From Flammeovirgaceae bacterium (GTDB taxonomy: Bacteria; Bacteroidota; Bacteroidia; Cytophagales; Cyclobacteriaceae), in NCBI GenBank assembly GCA_027487845.1, contig JAIYCV010000037.1, forward strand, positions 88,500 to 152,499: a stretch of DNA of 64,000 nucleotides, in the 5' to 3' direction. Under the pieces are notes generated by a model, which saw only the letters and a program-made list of their open reading frames with translations, did not search any database and was not told where the DNA came from. Positions 8,778 through 18,911 of this stretch are shown one piece after another. The first letter of the stretch is position 1; every line of letters begins with the position of its first letter. Both the position numbers and the translations under genes were made by a program.

Positions 8778-10095
8778 GATTTGGCTAATTATACAGCGCG
8801 AGTTCATGAACCGCGTAATGAAGAAATCATTTTTGATCGCCACCATCGTGGTTCCTTTGATTTTTCCTGCAATCATTGGACTACTTGTTTATATCGAGAA
8901 GCAATCAGAAAAAAATTCGAAAAAAGAAATTATTCACTATGTTGACGAAAGCGGCACTTTCACACCCGATACCGCTAAATTCTTATTTAAGAATTTTTCT
9001 GGCTCATTGGATGATGCAAAAAAAGCATACGATGCGTCTGATGACTTCGGTCTGCTTTATGTCCCTAAATACGAACTATCAAAACCTGCCGGCATTACGC
9101 TTTACACCAAAGTAAATCCAAGCCTTGAAGATGTAAGTGGGCTTGAGCGAATTTTTGAATCGCAAATAAAAGAGCGGAAGATGGTAAAACTTAACATCGA
9201 TCAAAAAATACTCGATAGCCTTAAAACCGATGTCTCGGTGAGCACCGTAAACTTAACTGATGATGGTAAAGAAAAATCGAGCAATACTGGCTTGCTTTCA
9301 GGTATTGGTATGGCGGGTGGCATTCTTATGTATATGTTCATTTTCATTTATGGCGCCCAAATTATGCAAGGCATCATCGAGGAAAAAACCAGCAAGGTGG
9401 TAGAAGTAATCGTTTCATCGGTAAGGCCATTTCAGTTAATGATGGGTAAAATCATCGGGCTGGCGTCCGTTGGTTTACTACAGTTTTTGATATGGATGAT
9501 CTTAATGAGTACACTCACATTTGGTGTGCTTGGGTACTTTGGCATCGATCCGCCTCAAAAGCAAGCCATGGAACAAATGCAAAAAAGTAACCCTGAAGCG
9601 AAAGAACAACTGCAAAAAGCTGCTGGCAATTCGGCTACGGTTAAGACAATCAATGAAGTTGTAAACATGCCGTGGGGCTACATCTTATCGGTGTTTCTAT
9701 TTTACTTCTTGGGCGGCTACTTGATTTATGCTGCTTTGTTTGCTGCGGTTGGCTCGGCTGTTGATAGTCCCGCAGAGGCACAGCAATTTATGTTCCCTAT
9801 TACCATACCGCTACTTATCTCATACATGGGATTGTTCATGTTCATATTAAGAGACCATGACAGTACCATAAGCATTTGGTTGTCGATTATTCCTTTCACG
9901 TCTCCCATCGCTATGATGGGCAGAATTGGCTTTGGCGTTCCAATGTGGCAGCTTGCCCTTTCGATGATTTTATTAGTAGGGGGATTCGTCCTTACAACTT
10001 GGGTGGCGGCAAGAATTTACCGAGTAGGAATTTTAATGAGCGGAACGAAGGTAAACTATAAAGTGCTTGCCAAGTGGTTTATGCAAAAAGGGTAA
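8770..10095 (+). CDS. ABC-2 type permease (NatB-like)
   Basis: Membrane subunit partnering the preceding ATPase. It has one N-terminal membrane helix (about 20-42), a large extracytoplasmic domain (about 45-175), and then five or six helices from about residue 180 to 425, with the loop sequence IIEEKTSKVVEVIVSSVRPFQLMMGKI that is typical of the ABC2_membrane_3 / NatB group. The 441-residue length is normal. The start codon lies inside the 3' end of the ATPase gene (8-bp overlap). A strong intrinsic terminator follows, closing a two-gene operon. Confidence 0.9.
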   Translation: MNKIWLIIQREFMNRVMKKSFLIATIVVPLIFPAIIGLLVYIEKQSEKNSKKEIIHYVDESGTFTPDTAKFLFKNFSGSLDDAKKAYDASDDFGLLYVPKYELSKPAGITLYTKVNPSLEDVSGLERIFESQIKERKMVKLNIDQKILDSLKTDVSVSTVNLTDDGKEKSSNTGLLSGIGMAGGILMYMFIFIYGAQIMQGIIEEKTSKVVEVIVSSVRPFQLMMGKIIGLASVGLLQFLIWMILMSTLTFGVLGYFGIDPPQKQAMEQMQKSNPEAKEQLQKAAGNSATVKTINEVVNMPWGYILSVFLFYFLGGYLIYAALFAAVGSAVDSPAEAQQFMFPITIPLLISYMGLFMFILRDHDSTISIWLSIIPFTSPIAMMGRIGFGVPMWQLALSMILLVGGFVLTTWVAARIYRVGILMSGTKVNYKVLAKWFMQKG

Positions 10096-10119
10096 ACTTC
10101 TTTTGAGATGACTTAAAAG

Positions 10120-10146
10120 ACCGGATTTAGTGATCCGGTTTTTTTG
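10120..10146 (+). terminator. intrinsic terminator after the ABC exporter operon
   Basis: Seven-bp stem ACCGGAT (10120-10126) / ATCCGGT (10133-10139) with a 6-nt loop, followed by a run of seven T. Confidence 0.9.
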
Positions 10147-10176
10147 TTTACATTAATGTCTAATCAAGAATAGTGA

Positions 10177-11385
10177 ATGAAACCACTTCCATCAATGGAG
10201 TTCTACCAAGACAACACCAACCTTAAATGGATCATTTTGGTAGTGTCAGCTATTATCAGCATCGGATCAATTTATTACACCAATATTTTAGTCAATCAAC
10301 TGAAAGAACGGGAACGTAATCAGGTTAATTTATTGGCGAAAGCACTGGAGTATGCTTCCACCGAAAATCAAAACGAGTTTCTTTTCATAACCACCGAAAT
10401 CATTAACAAGAATAAATCAATACCGGTTATTTTGACGGACGAAAAGGGGAACATCATGAGTTCGAACAATATTGATTTCGACCCTGCACTTTCAAAAGAT
10501 AAAATAAATAGTTTGTTGAAAACAGAGCTTGCAATCATGAAACGCTCTTATCCTCCAATTGAAATCATTTTTAAAGATCAGGGCGTGGTGTATGGAAAAA
10601 ACTTTGTTTACTATAAAAACTCCGGCCTTCTCCGGCAACTAATAGCCTACCCCTACATTCAACTTTCGGTAATAACCATTTTTGTTTTTATCTCTTTTTT
10701 GGCGTTTAATTATTCCAAAACGTCAGAACAAAATAGGGTTTGGGTAGGTTTGGCGAAAGAGACTGCTCATCAGCTTGGAACTCCGCTCTCATCGCTTATG
10801 GCCTGGATAGAAGTACTGCGCGATGACCCCGAGATTAAAAATAAAGGGATAGTAGAAGAACTGGATAAAGACATTAAAAAACTTCGCGTTGTTACGGAGC
10901 GATTCTCGAGCATCGGATCAAAACCTGTCCTAAAGCCAGAAAATGTCTATTACTTAATTTCAAACGTAGTTAGTTATCTGCAGCCGCGCGTATCCTCCAA
11001 AATAAGTTTTGAAGTCTACACTCTTTCTGAAACAATTTTGGCTCAGGTGCATGCACCCCTTTTTGAATGGGTAATTGAAAATTTATGCAAAAATGCAGTT
11101 GACTCGATGGGAAGTTCAGGCACTATTGCCATTAAAATACTTCGTGGAAACAATGACCGAGTCTTTATCGATATTTCAGACACCGGAAAAGGGATTCCAA
11201 AATCTAACATTACAAGTGTTTTTAAACCCGGTTTTACAACCAAAAAAAGAGGTTGGGGCCTAGGGCTAGCACTGGCCAAACGGATCATAGAAATGTATCA
11301 TGAGGGAAAGATTTACGTAAAATCTTCTGAGGAAAACGCGGGTACTACCTTTCGAATTGAGTTAAAAAGTGCTGGTTTGGCGTAG
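10177..11385 (+). CDS. membrane sensor histidine kinase, orphan
   Basis: A two-component sensor kinase of 402 residues. There are two membrane helices (about 17-37 and 165-186) flanking an extracytoplasmic sensor region of about 125 residues. The dimerisation helix has the phospho-acceptor His198 in LAKETAHQLGTPLSSLMAWIEVL, a variant of the usual H-E-x-R-T-P-L box found in one Bacteroidota kinase group. The HATPase domain has the N box ENLCKNAVDS, G1 DTGKGIP and G2 GWGLGLALA. No HAMP or PAS domain is evident, and no response regulator gene is adjacent. The ATG at 10177 lies 31 bp after the preceding terminator. The signal is unknown. Confidence 0.9.
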   Translation: MKPLPSMEFYQDNTNLKWIILVVSAIISIGSIYYTNILVNQLKERERNQVNLLAKALEYASTENQNEFLFITTEIINKNKSIPVILTDEKGNIMSSNNIDFDPALSKDKINSLLKTELAIMKRSYPPIEIIFKDQGVVYGKNFVYYKNSGLLRQLIAYPYIQLSVITIFVFISFLAFNYSKTSEQNRVWVGLAKETAHQLGTPLSSLMAWIEVLRDDPEIKNKGIVEELDKDIKKLRVVTERFSSIGSKPVLKPENVYYLISNVVSYLQPRVSSKISFEVYTLSETILAQVHAPLFEWVIENLCKNAVDSMGSSGTIAIKILRGNNDRVFIDISDTGKGIPKSNITSVFKPGFTTKKRGWGLGLALAKRIIEMYHEGKIYVKSSEENAGTTFRIELKSAGLA

Positions 11386-11441
11386 CTGCTATTTGGCAAT
11401 ATTTTTTGCATTTATTAGAATCCGTTTTTTACAAATTGTTT

Positions 11442-11472
11442 TTTGGCAATGCGCCCGAAAACACTACTTTTG
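11442..11472 (+). promoter_or_regulatory. -33/-7 promoter of atpD
   Basis: TTTG at 11442-11445, 19-bp spacer, TACTTTTG at 11465-11472: both elements match the Bacteroidota consensus at the expected spacing. Transcription from here gives a 5' leader of about 80 nt. Confidence 0.75.
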
Positions 11473-11516
11473 CGCAACTATTTAAGAGCGAGCGTTTAGA
11501 TGTAAAGTCAAATGTC

Positions 11517-11542
11517 AATCTTAAATCACAAATCTTAAATCA
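11517..11542 (+). repeat. 12-bp direct repeat in the atpD leader
   Basis: AATCTTAAATCA occurs at 11517-11528 and 11531-11542 (14-bp period), inside the 5' leader between the atpD promoter and start codon. Confidence 0.6.
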
Positions 11543-11545
11543 TAA

Positions 11546-13147
<1,602 letters not shown>

Positions 13148-13150
13148 ATC

Positions 13151-13399
13151 ATGCATTTAGAGATAATCACACCTGAGAAAAAGATATTTGAAGGAGAAGT
13201 TTCGTTAGCTACATTTCCGGGTGCTGACGGTTCCTTTCAGATATTGAATAATCACGCCCCACTAGTGAGTTTATTAAAAGCTGGAGTGGTAGAGTACAAA
13301 ACAAAAGAAGCTTCTAGAAGCCAATTAAAGATTACAGGTGGTGTTGTAGAAGTGCTAAAAAATAAAGTTGTGTTATTAGCTGATGGAATAGCTGCTTAA
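13151..13399 (+). CDS. atpC: F0F1 ATP synthase subunit epsilon
   Basis: Epsilon subunit of the F1 central stalk, which couples rotation and inhibits ATP hydrolysis. The 82-residue protein comprises essentially the N-terminal beta-sandwich domain (HLEIITPEKKIFEGEVSLATFPGADGSFQILNNHAPLVSLL is characteristic). The C-terminal helical hairpin that acts as the inhibitory arm in E. coli is absent, as is usual in this phylum. It follows atpD by 84 bp of nested inverted repeats and is closed by a hairpin terminator. Confidence 0.95.
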   Translation: MHLEIITPEKKIFEGEVSLATFPGADGSFQILNNHAPLVSLLKAGVVEYKTKEASRSQLKITGGVVEVLKNKVVLLADGIAA

Positions 13400-13421
13400 G
13401 TTCAGCTATAGGCCATCCACT

Positions 13422-13453
13422 CAGCAAAGGCTCTCTCGCGAGGGCCTTTGCTG
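13422..13453 (+). terminator. hairpin terminator after atpC
   Basis: Nine-bp stem CAGCAAAGG (13422-13430) / CCTTTGCTG (13445-13453) followed by a T-rich stretch (CTTCTATTCTTTT). It lies between convergent genes and overlaps the region just after the stop of the minus-strand gene. Confidence 0.7.
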
Positions 13454-13456
13454 CTT

Positions 13457-13861
13457 CTATTCTTTTGCGAACCGATATCGAATACCCCAACTGCCACGAA
13501 GTAACTCTATATCTCCAATTATCGGGGCAAGTTCAATATGAAAACCAAACTGCTTTTTAGGAAGAGGATAAAGATTTACGCCAACTGGTATAACGAGCCC
13601 TTCCAACGAATTTACACGTCCACCTACACCGGCATAAAACTCGTAATCTTCATTTTTGAGAACATTGTAAACAACTACGCCTTCTACTGGGGTTCTGTCG
13701 AAGAAGAAATCTGTGCCCAGCCTTAATTCTGTTCGAATCTTGCTTTTAAACTGATAGTTAATACCCACAAAAGGTAACGATGATTGGTGGAACGATACCC
13801 CTAGCTGGGCGAGCGAAGCATGGCTCAGTAAAAAGAGAGTGAAGATAAATACTGTTTTCAT
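13457..13861 (-). CDS. small outer-membrane beta-barrel-like protein
   Basis: 134 residues with a Sec signal peptide (1-18, IFTLFLLSHASLAQ). The mature part is made of amphipathic strands with aromatic ends (VGINYQFKSKIRTELRLGTDFFF, YEFYAGVGGRVNSLEGLVIPVGVNLYPL) and ends in GSWGIRYRF-AKE, resembling the C-terminal strand of outer-membrane barrels. Its size would allow about eight short strands. No specific family is recognised. It is convergent with atpC and monocistronic. Confidence 0.6.
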   Translation of the reverse strand: MKTVFIFTLFLLSHASLAQLGVSFHQSSLPFVGINYQFKSKIRTELRLGTDFFFDRTPVEGVVVYNVLKNEDYEFYAGVGGRVNSLEGLVIPVGVNLYPLPKKQFGFHIELAPIIGDIELLRGSWGIRYRFAKE

Positions 13862-13895
13862 GGTTGATGCATTGAGGTAGTAATCTACTCATTAT

Positions 13896-14084
13896 TTATT
13901 GATCTCCCGCAGGGGTACAATTCAAATTTTCGTCATTAAAGCTCACTTTGTTGGATGACCATGAGACAATGACTACCGCGTTTCGTGTCTTCATGCCGAA
14001 CTTGGTAATGAACGAGATTTCCAGAGCCAATCCGCTGCCGTTTATTTTAAGAAAATAATTGGTTAGCTTTTCAAAATGAGTATT
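13896..14084 (-). pseudogene. possible gene relic: open frame without a start codon
   Basis: In the 306-bp gap between two minus-strand genes there is a frame of about 62 codons on the minus strand ending at TAA 13896, with protein-like composition (for example SGLALEISFITKFGMKTRN and later VVIVSWSSNKVSFNDENLN). It begins after a TGA and has no start codon before the internal ATG of GMKTRN. It could be the 3' end of a decayed gene, a small protein starting at that internal Met, or chance. I do not recognise a family. The rest of the gap (14085-14167) shows nothing definite. Confidence 0.25.
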
Positions 14085-14167
14085 TCATCATCCGCCTAAT
14101 CAAAGCTGTTTTGTAGAAAGCGGGGAAGTTTTTTTGACTTCTAGTAATGTCATAAAAAATTCAGTTG

Positions 14168-15094
14168 CTACTTTCCAGTTGCCATCAGCTTATCTTTCGT
14201 GATCAACAGATCTGAAAGAATACTTGCGACCGGTGCGGAAAAGTAAACATCCTTTTGCAAACTTGAATTGATTACCCATTGTTGCTCTGCTATCTTCCAA
14301 CCTTTTACTGTAATAAGCGTACCTGCTTTTCCGTCAATTTTAACGGTAATCGTGGGCGCTTCAGAAGCCACAAACCCAGTTCGAAATTCAGTTAGGTTTT
14401 TAAAGGTCAATTGATTTAAAAGTATATCCACTTTATTTTTGTCCGCAACGGCATTTGCCGCATACCAGACCGAGTCGCGCTTCTCTACAACAAAACCAGA
14501 ATCGGCAGGGTATTGATAGGTAATCTTGGTGATGTCGTCCTTTTTTAATTTAAGAATTGTTTTGTTCCTCCAATCATTATAACTGCGGTTGAACGATGAC
14601 TCCAAGAAACCTTCCACTGCATAGGTCTCGTTCTCATCGCTTATTCTCACGTAAGTGTAACTACCGCCTTGCGAAAAACCTGTTTTCCCAATAATAATAT
14701 CAGCCAGTTTTTTCCCAGCGCTGTAAACAGTGGCGTGTATACCTTTGTCACCCACATTAAACTCTTCCCACTTCTCTTTTTTTCGTGTTGCCAAGCGCAA
14801 TGGCTTAAGTGATTTTATGGAGCCTAAAAAAGAGTTGACCAAACCGCGGTCTGTCTCGTTTTGAAGCTGTGCGTTGGCCACCTTCCAATCCGTTCCTTGG
14901 CGGGATAATTTAATCTCCCCCTCTTCCTTTTGAATAAGTATTTTAACCTCGTCCACGGCCGCGGTATCGAGTGAAATGAGATCCTTCCGTAAGTTACTCT
15001 CCAAGCTGGGCGCTCTAAACAGCCTAGACAACACCAAAATAGATACTAACGCAATTAAAACGATTAATAGGATTTTTGAATTAAGCTTCTTCAT
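14168..15094 (-). CDS. DUF4340 domain-containing membrane-anchored protein of the gld operon
   Basis: 308 residues with a single N-terminal membrane helix (about 7-23, ILLIVLIALVSILVLSRLF) and a periplasmic domain built of repeated beta modules (GEIKLSRQGTDWKVANAQ; GFVVEKRDSVWYAANAVA), the signature of DUF4340. Proteins of this family often follow GldG-like auxiliary proteins of ABC exporters; their role is not established. ATG 15094 is chosen over an upstream GTG at 15103; it overlaps the end of gldG by 14 bp, so the genes are co-translated. It is the last gene of the gldA-gldF-gldG operon. Confidence 0.85.
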   Translation of the reverse strand: MKKLNSKILLIVLIALVSILVLSRLFRAPSLESNLRKDLISLDTAAVDEVKILIQKEEGEIKLSRQGTDWKVANAQLQNETDRGLVNSFLGSIKSLKPLRLATRKKEKWEEFNVGDKGIHATVYSAGKKLADIIIGKTGFSQGGSYTYVRISDENETYAVEGFLESSFNRSYNDWRNKTILKLKKDDITKITYQYPADSGFVVEKRDSVWYAANAVADKNKVDILLNQLTFKNLTEFRTGFVASEAPTITVKIDGKAGTLITVKGWKIAEQQWVINSSLQKDVYFSAPVASILSDLLITKDKLMATGK

Positions 15095-16595
15095 AGTTTT
15101 CACTCATTCTTCTAAAACGGGTTATTCTGTTTTGTTGCATTCTTACTAAGCCATAGCCCACCACGAGCAAAATAGGCAATAGAAAATTAGTGTACTTTAG
15201 AATTGTTTTTGTTGAATCCTCCAATTGATCTAATGGTCGTGATGTAACGCCTTTGGTACGTAGACTTATCAAGCCCGTGTCATCCGATAGCCAATCGATC
15301 GAGTTAGATAACAAATTAACGTTATCAGGCTGCACTCTTCGCGGTTGCTGCCCAGCACCATTCACAACAAAATCACCATCGGTAATGATTACCATTCTGG
15401 ACTCTGCGCCTTTCAGCTTGCCTTCCACAGCGGCTGCCATCACAAGATTTCGTAACGGCAAATCCGCCTCCGTCCAACGCTTTTGAATATCAAAATATTG
15501 AGGTGCCTTTAACGCGTTCGATTTGTCGGATGTATAGGCGATTGGGGTGAATCGTCTCGTGCTATCGCCCGTAAACGAGATAGTGCTGGCAAACTCAAAC
15601 AATACATTTTCTAAGCCTTTGCCCACTGGGTGATCGGAAAACTTGCCCACCAGCGGCAAGTAAGGAAACTGTATTTGTTGTTGAATGGTACCGAAAGATG
15701 TTTGCTGTTGAAGCGTAACGGATCCGCACTTGGCATCGACTACAAAGTTATCGTCAACGGTAACCCCCATCTGCTGAAGCCACGATTCAAGCCCCGTTGT
15801 TACAGCCATGCCAAACGAATTTCTTAGATCGCCATTTACGCGGTTCATGGCCACTGCCAGTCTACCTCCGCGCGAAAGAAATGCGTCTAACTTTTGCAGA
15901 TGGGAAGGTGGAATAGTATCCATAGGGCGAACGATGACCAACGTTTTCACCCCAGCTGGAATATCGGTGGAGTCGGTCAGCCGAACTTCTTCTGCTTGAT
16001 ATAGGATAGAAAGTTGATCATTCAATTGCGAAAGCTCATTTAATGCGGGTTCACCATGACCTTGCAAAAATCCTATTTTTGGTTTTTCAACTACTGTCAA
16101 TTTCTTAATTGCTGTTGTTAACGCGTATTCCATCGCAGAGCCTGGCTGCAAGAATGGTATCACTTCTTGCTTATCGCCCAGCGCCACCGTTGCCCCCAGA
16201 AACGCCTTTTGCTGTTTTACTTGGTCCTTCTCACGAACATTAATTAGAACAGGATTGATGCCATTTTGAGTAGCCTCCTTCTCTGTTGATTCCCTTTCAT
16301 TTGGATTAATGAATTCATATTGAAGCTGGCCTCCCGCAAGGTTGCTATATTCCACTAATAATTCTTGAAAATCGGTACGTGTTTGAATTACATTGGGTGG
16401 AAGATCTTTTGAGAAATAGGCCTTAATGGTTACAGGCTCTTCCAAGTTTTTAACAATGTCCTTGGTGGCTTGACTTAACGTATATTGTTTATCGTCTGTT
16501 AAATCAAAACGAAGATGAAATTCATTCGACAATAGGTTAATCACAAAAAGTATTGCGATTATTAATGTGGTAGTTATATAAAGCTTCTGCTTCAT
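15081..16595 (-). CDS. gldG: gliding-motility-type ABC transporter auxiliary protein GldG
   Basis: GldG is the auxiliary subunit associated with the GldA/GldF ABC transporter, required for gliding in Flavobacterium johnsoniae. The 504-residue protein has an N-terminal membrane helix (about 6-22), a large extracytoplasmic ABC_transp_aux domain (start LRFDLTDDKQYTLSQATKDI, then ITDGDFVVN near residue 400), and a C-terminal helix (about 468-484, ILKYTNFLLPILLVVGYGLV). These are the known features of the GldG family. It lies 4 bp downstream of gldF and overlaps the DUF4340 gene. Whether the organism glides cannot be decided from this locus alone. Confidence 0.9.
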   Translation of the reverse strand: MKQKLYITTTLIIAILFVINLLSNEFHLRFDLTDDKQYTLSQATKDIVKNLEEPVTIKAYFSKDLPPNVIQTRTDFQELLVEYSNLAGGQLQYEFINPNERESTEKEATQNGINPVLINVREKDQVKQQKAFLGATVALGDKQEVIPFLQPGSAMEYALTTAIKKLTVVEKPKIGFLQGHGEPALNELSQLNDQLSILYQAEEVRLTDSTDIPAGVKTLVIVRPMDTIPPSHLQKLDAFLSRGGRLAVAMNRVNGDLRNSFGMAVTTGLESWLQQMGVTVDDNFVVDAKCGSVTLQQQTSFGTIQQQIQFPYLPLVGKFSDHPVGKGLENVLFEFASTISFTGDSTRRFTPIAYTSDKSNALKAPQYFDIQKRWTEADLPLRNLVMAAAVEGKLKGAESRMVIITDGDFVVNGAGQQPRRVQPDNVNLLSNSIDWLSDDTGLISLRTKGVTSRPLDQLEDSTKTILKYTNFLLPILLVVGYGLVRMQQNRITRFRRMSENYEEA

Positions 16596-16599
16596 AGAT

Positions 16600-17322
16600 T
16601 TATTGAGTGTTACGTTTGGTCAAAGAAAGTTCACTTAAAAAAAGACCAATCAAAATGATCGAGAAAAAGTAAATGAGATCGCGCGTATCAACCACACCTC
16701 TCGACATACTTTCAAAATGATTGGATAAGCTCAACGTGTTGAATACCTGCCCTACTATTCCCGAAAAGTTGCTTGCCAATATTCCAAAAAGCAAATGAAA
16801 AAATAGCCCAATGGTAAGTGCCAAAAGAAAAGCCACAATTTGATTGCTTGTAATACTGCTTGCATATAAGCCAATACTTATATATGCTGAACTCATGAGC
16901 AAAAGACCGACATAACCGCACACCGCCTGCCCAACATCAAGCATACCAATATTTGCTACTGTAATTACGTAGGGCAATGTACAGATCAAGGCAATGCCTA
17001 CTAAAAGAAATGTGGAAAGAAATTTTCCAACTACAATTTCACGATCTGTTACCGCTTTTGTAAGCAATAGTTCTATGGTGCCTGTTTTCTTTTCTTCTGC
17101 TAGCAGGCGCATGGTAAGCGCGGGGATGAAAAAGAAAAGTGTCCAGAAGGCAATGTTGAAAAATACTTCTAGGCTGGCCTGCCCGGCAAAAAAAATATCT
17201 GAACCAAAAAGCCAGGTAAAAAAGCCGCTGAAACCTAAAAATAAAACCAGCATAATGTAAGCAATCAGCGAATCAAAAAAGGAAAGCAATTCGCGCTTCG
17301 CGATAATCCAAATCACGTGCAT
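16600..17322 (-). CDS. gldF: gliding-motility-type ABC transporter permease GldF
   Basis: An ABC-2 permease of 240 residues with six predicted membrane helices (about 18-40, 52-75, 95-120, 132-155, 165-190, 215-232) and the cytoplasmic loop MRLLAEEKKTGTIELLLTKAVTDREIVVGKF that contacts the ATPase in this class. It lies 1 bp downstream of gldA and 4 bp upstream of gldG, an organisation typical of the gldA-gldF-gldG transporter in Cytophagales. The substrate of this transporter is unknown. Confidence 0.9.
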   Translation of the reverse strand: MHVIWIIAKRELLSFFDSLIAYIMLVLFLGFSGFFTWLFGSDIFFAGQASLEVFFNIAFWTLFFFIPALTMRLLAEEKKTGTIELLLTKAVTDREIVVGKFLSTFLLVGIALICTLPYVITVANIGMLDVGQAVCGYVGLLLMSSAYISIGLYASSITSNQIVAFLLALTIGLFFHLLFGILASNFSGIVGQVFNTLSLSNHFESMSRGVVDTRDLIYFFSIILIGLFLSELSLTKRNTQ

Positions 17323-17323
17323 A

Positions 17324-18253
17324 TTAATTTACAGTTAAGTTTCTAAAAATATCTTCTAAGCGTGTTTCTAACGGGATCAGTTCGGTCAACACCCAACCTT
17401 TTTCTACACATAAATTAAAAATGGCTCTTTTTGAGGAAGAGCCTGATTGGCTTTGCACTTCAAAACGGTTTTCATTTTTGTCGACCAGCTCCACCAAATC
17501 AACGGTCTTAATTCTTCGCAGTTCATGTTGGATGGCCTCGGCCGTTGCATCCTCAATTTTTATTTTTACTATCTCTTGACCTGCGGATTGCTTTCGCAGA
17601 TTTTCGGCCGTGCCATCAGCCACAATCTTTCCTTTGTTAATAATTAAAATGCGGTCGCAAGTGGCCTCCACTTCTGGCAAAATATGAGTGCTTAGTATAA
17701 CGGTTTTCTCTTTGCCAAGATCACGAATCAGCTTTCGTATCTCCACAATTTGGTTGGGGTCAAGGCCGGTAGTAGGCTCATCCAAAATTAAGATTTCAGG
17801 ATCGTGAATCATCGCTTGCGCCAAGCCCACACGCTGCCTATACCCTTTAGAGAGCTCGCCAATCTTCTTATGTTTCTCTGCATTAAGCCCACATTTTTTT
17901 ACCATGCTTCTAATGCGTTGGTCAATGCAAGATGCCGCAACTCCTTGCAGTGCTGCACAGAATTGCAAGTAATCGACAACGGGCATATCCAGATAAAGCG
18001 GATTGTTTTCGGGGAGGTAGCCAATATGCTTCTTCAGCTCATCTCCATGTTCGTTTACCGATTTATCGCCAATAAAAATTCTCCCTTCGCCAATCCCCAA
18101 GTATCCTGTGATCATCTTCATGGTAGTGCTTTTACCTGCTCCATTCGGACCAAGAAAGCCGACAATTTCACCCGTGCGCACTTGTATGGACAGGTTGTCC
18201 ACCGCACGTTGCGACCCATACTGTTTTGTAAGGTTCTCAATTCGTATATCCAT
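17324..18253 (-). CDS. gldA: gliding-motility-type ABC transporter ATPase GldA
   Basis: ATPase subunit of 309 residues: Walker A GPNGAGKST near 35-43, Q-loop region GYLPENNPLYLDM, signature LSKGYRQRVGLAQ, Walker B ILILDEPTTGLDP and the H-loop ILSTHILPEVE. The C-terminal extension (about 220-309) carries a DUF4162-like regulatory part. The YLPENNPLY sequence is characteristic of GldA and related Bacteroidota ABC-2 ATPases. It is the first gene of a four-gene minus-strand operon with spacings of 1 and 4 bp and one overlap. No consensus promoter was found in the 160 bp upstream. Confidence 0.92.
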   Translation of the reverse strand: MDIRIENLTKQYGSQRAVDNLSIQVRTGEIVGFLGPNGAGKSTTMKMITGYLGIGEGRIFIGDKSVNEHGDELKKHIGYLPENNPLYLDMPVVDYLQFCAALQGVAASCIDQRIRSMVKKCGLNAEKHKKIGELSKGYRQRVGLAQAMIHDPEILILDEPTTGLDPNQIVEIRKLIRDLGKEKTVILSTHILPEVEATCDRILIINKGKIVADGTAENLRKQSAGQEIVKIKIEDATAEAIQHELRRIKTVDLVELVDKNENRFEVQSQSGSSSKRAIFNLCVEKGWVLTELIPLETRLEDIFRNLTVN

Positions 18254-18360
18254 AAGTTTCCCGACAGTTTAGTCCTATTGTCTATGCCGTCAATTAATTT
18301 TAATTCAGCGGATAAGACTTAACCCGCTTTTTTGTGGGTGCAATTATAAAAACTTTTATA

Positions 18361-18391
18361 AAAAAAATAAAGACCTCTTTGTGGGAGGTCT
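18361..18391 (-). terminator. intrinsic terminator for the minus-strand lipoprotein operon
   Basis: Seven-bp stem AGACCTC/GAGGTCT (18371-18377 / 18385-18391) with an A-rich stretch at 18361-18370, which is a T-tract on the minus strand. It lies 24 bp after the stop at 18415. Confidence 0.85.
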
Positions 18392-18414
18392 CTAAAAAAT
18401 TTAAGAGATAATGG

Positions 18415-18906
18415 CTATTGCCTAATCAACCATTTGACAAAAAAAACTACGCCTATGATAAGTGAAATAGCCCCAATTACTCCAAATACATTTCCCCCAA
18501 TAAGCAGGGCTACCAAGCCCACCGCTCCAAAGATAGCAGCGAGTTTTAAGTCATGATCCCACCCACCTGATGCATTTACAACTTTTGCGTCTTTCACCGA
18601 TTTCAGTTTGGCGATGCTTTTAATCTCCCTTTTTAACTCGGCCCTAACTTGTTTGCGTTCTTGTTTAGTCATGCTTGCAAATTTCCGCTTTGCTTGTTGA
18701 ATGGCTGGTTTTGCGATAACTGGTTTAGTCTCTATGCTTGCAGTCAACATCTCGGGTTCAATCTTAGGCAGTGAACCGGTTTGTTCTCTGACTCTATTAA
18801 CTGCATAACTTTCATTTCTATCGTAATGGGTAAAGTGAGCCGCGTACTTATTAGACGAACAAGACGCCAGAACCACAATTGAAAAAACACACATTAACTT
18901 TTTCAT
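18415..18906 (-). CDS. putative lipoprotein with C-terminal membrane helices
   Basis: 163 residues. The N-terminus MKKLMCVFSIVVLASCSS is a lipoprotein signal with lipobox LASC (Cys16). The middle part is basic and helical (KRKFASMTKQERKQVRAELKREI), and the C-terminus has two hydrophobic helices (about 120-158, LAAIFGAVGLVALLIGG and FGVIGAISLIIGVVFFVKWL). This arrangement is frequent in small Bacteroidota envelope proteins of unknown function. It is downstream of a DUF6787-like gene by 5 bp, so the two probably form an operon. Confidence 0.7.
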   Translation of the reverse strand: MKKLMCVFSIVVLASCSSNKYAAHFTHYDRNESYAVNRVREQTGSLPKIEPEMLTASIETKPVIAKPAIQQAKRKFASMTKQERKQVRAELKREIKSIAKLKSVKDAKVVNASGGWDHDLKLAAIFGAVGLVALLIGGNVFGVIGAISLIIGVVFFVKWLIRQ

Positions 18907-18911
18907 AAATT

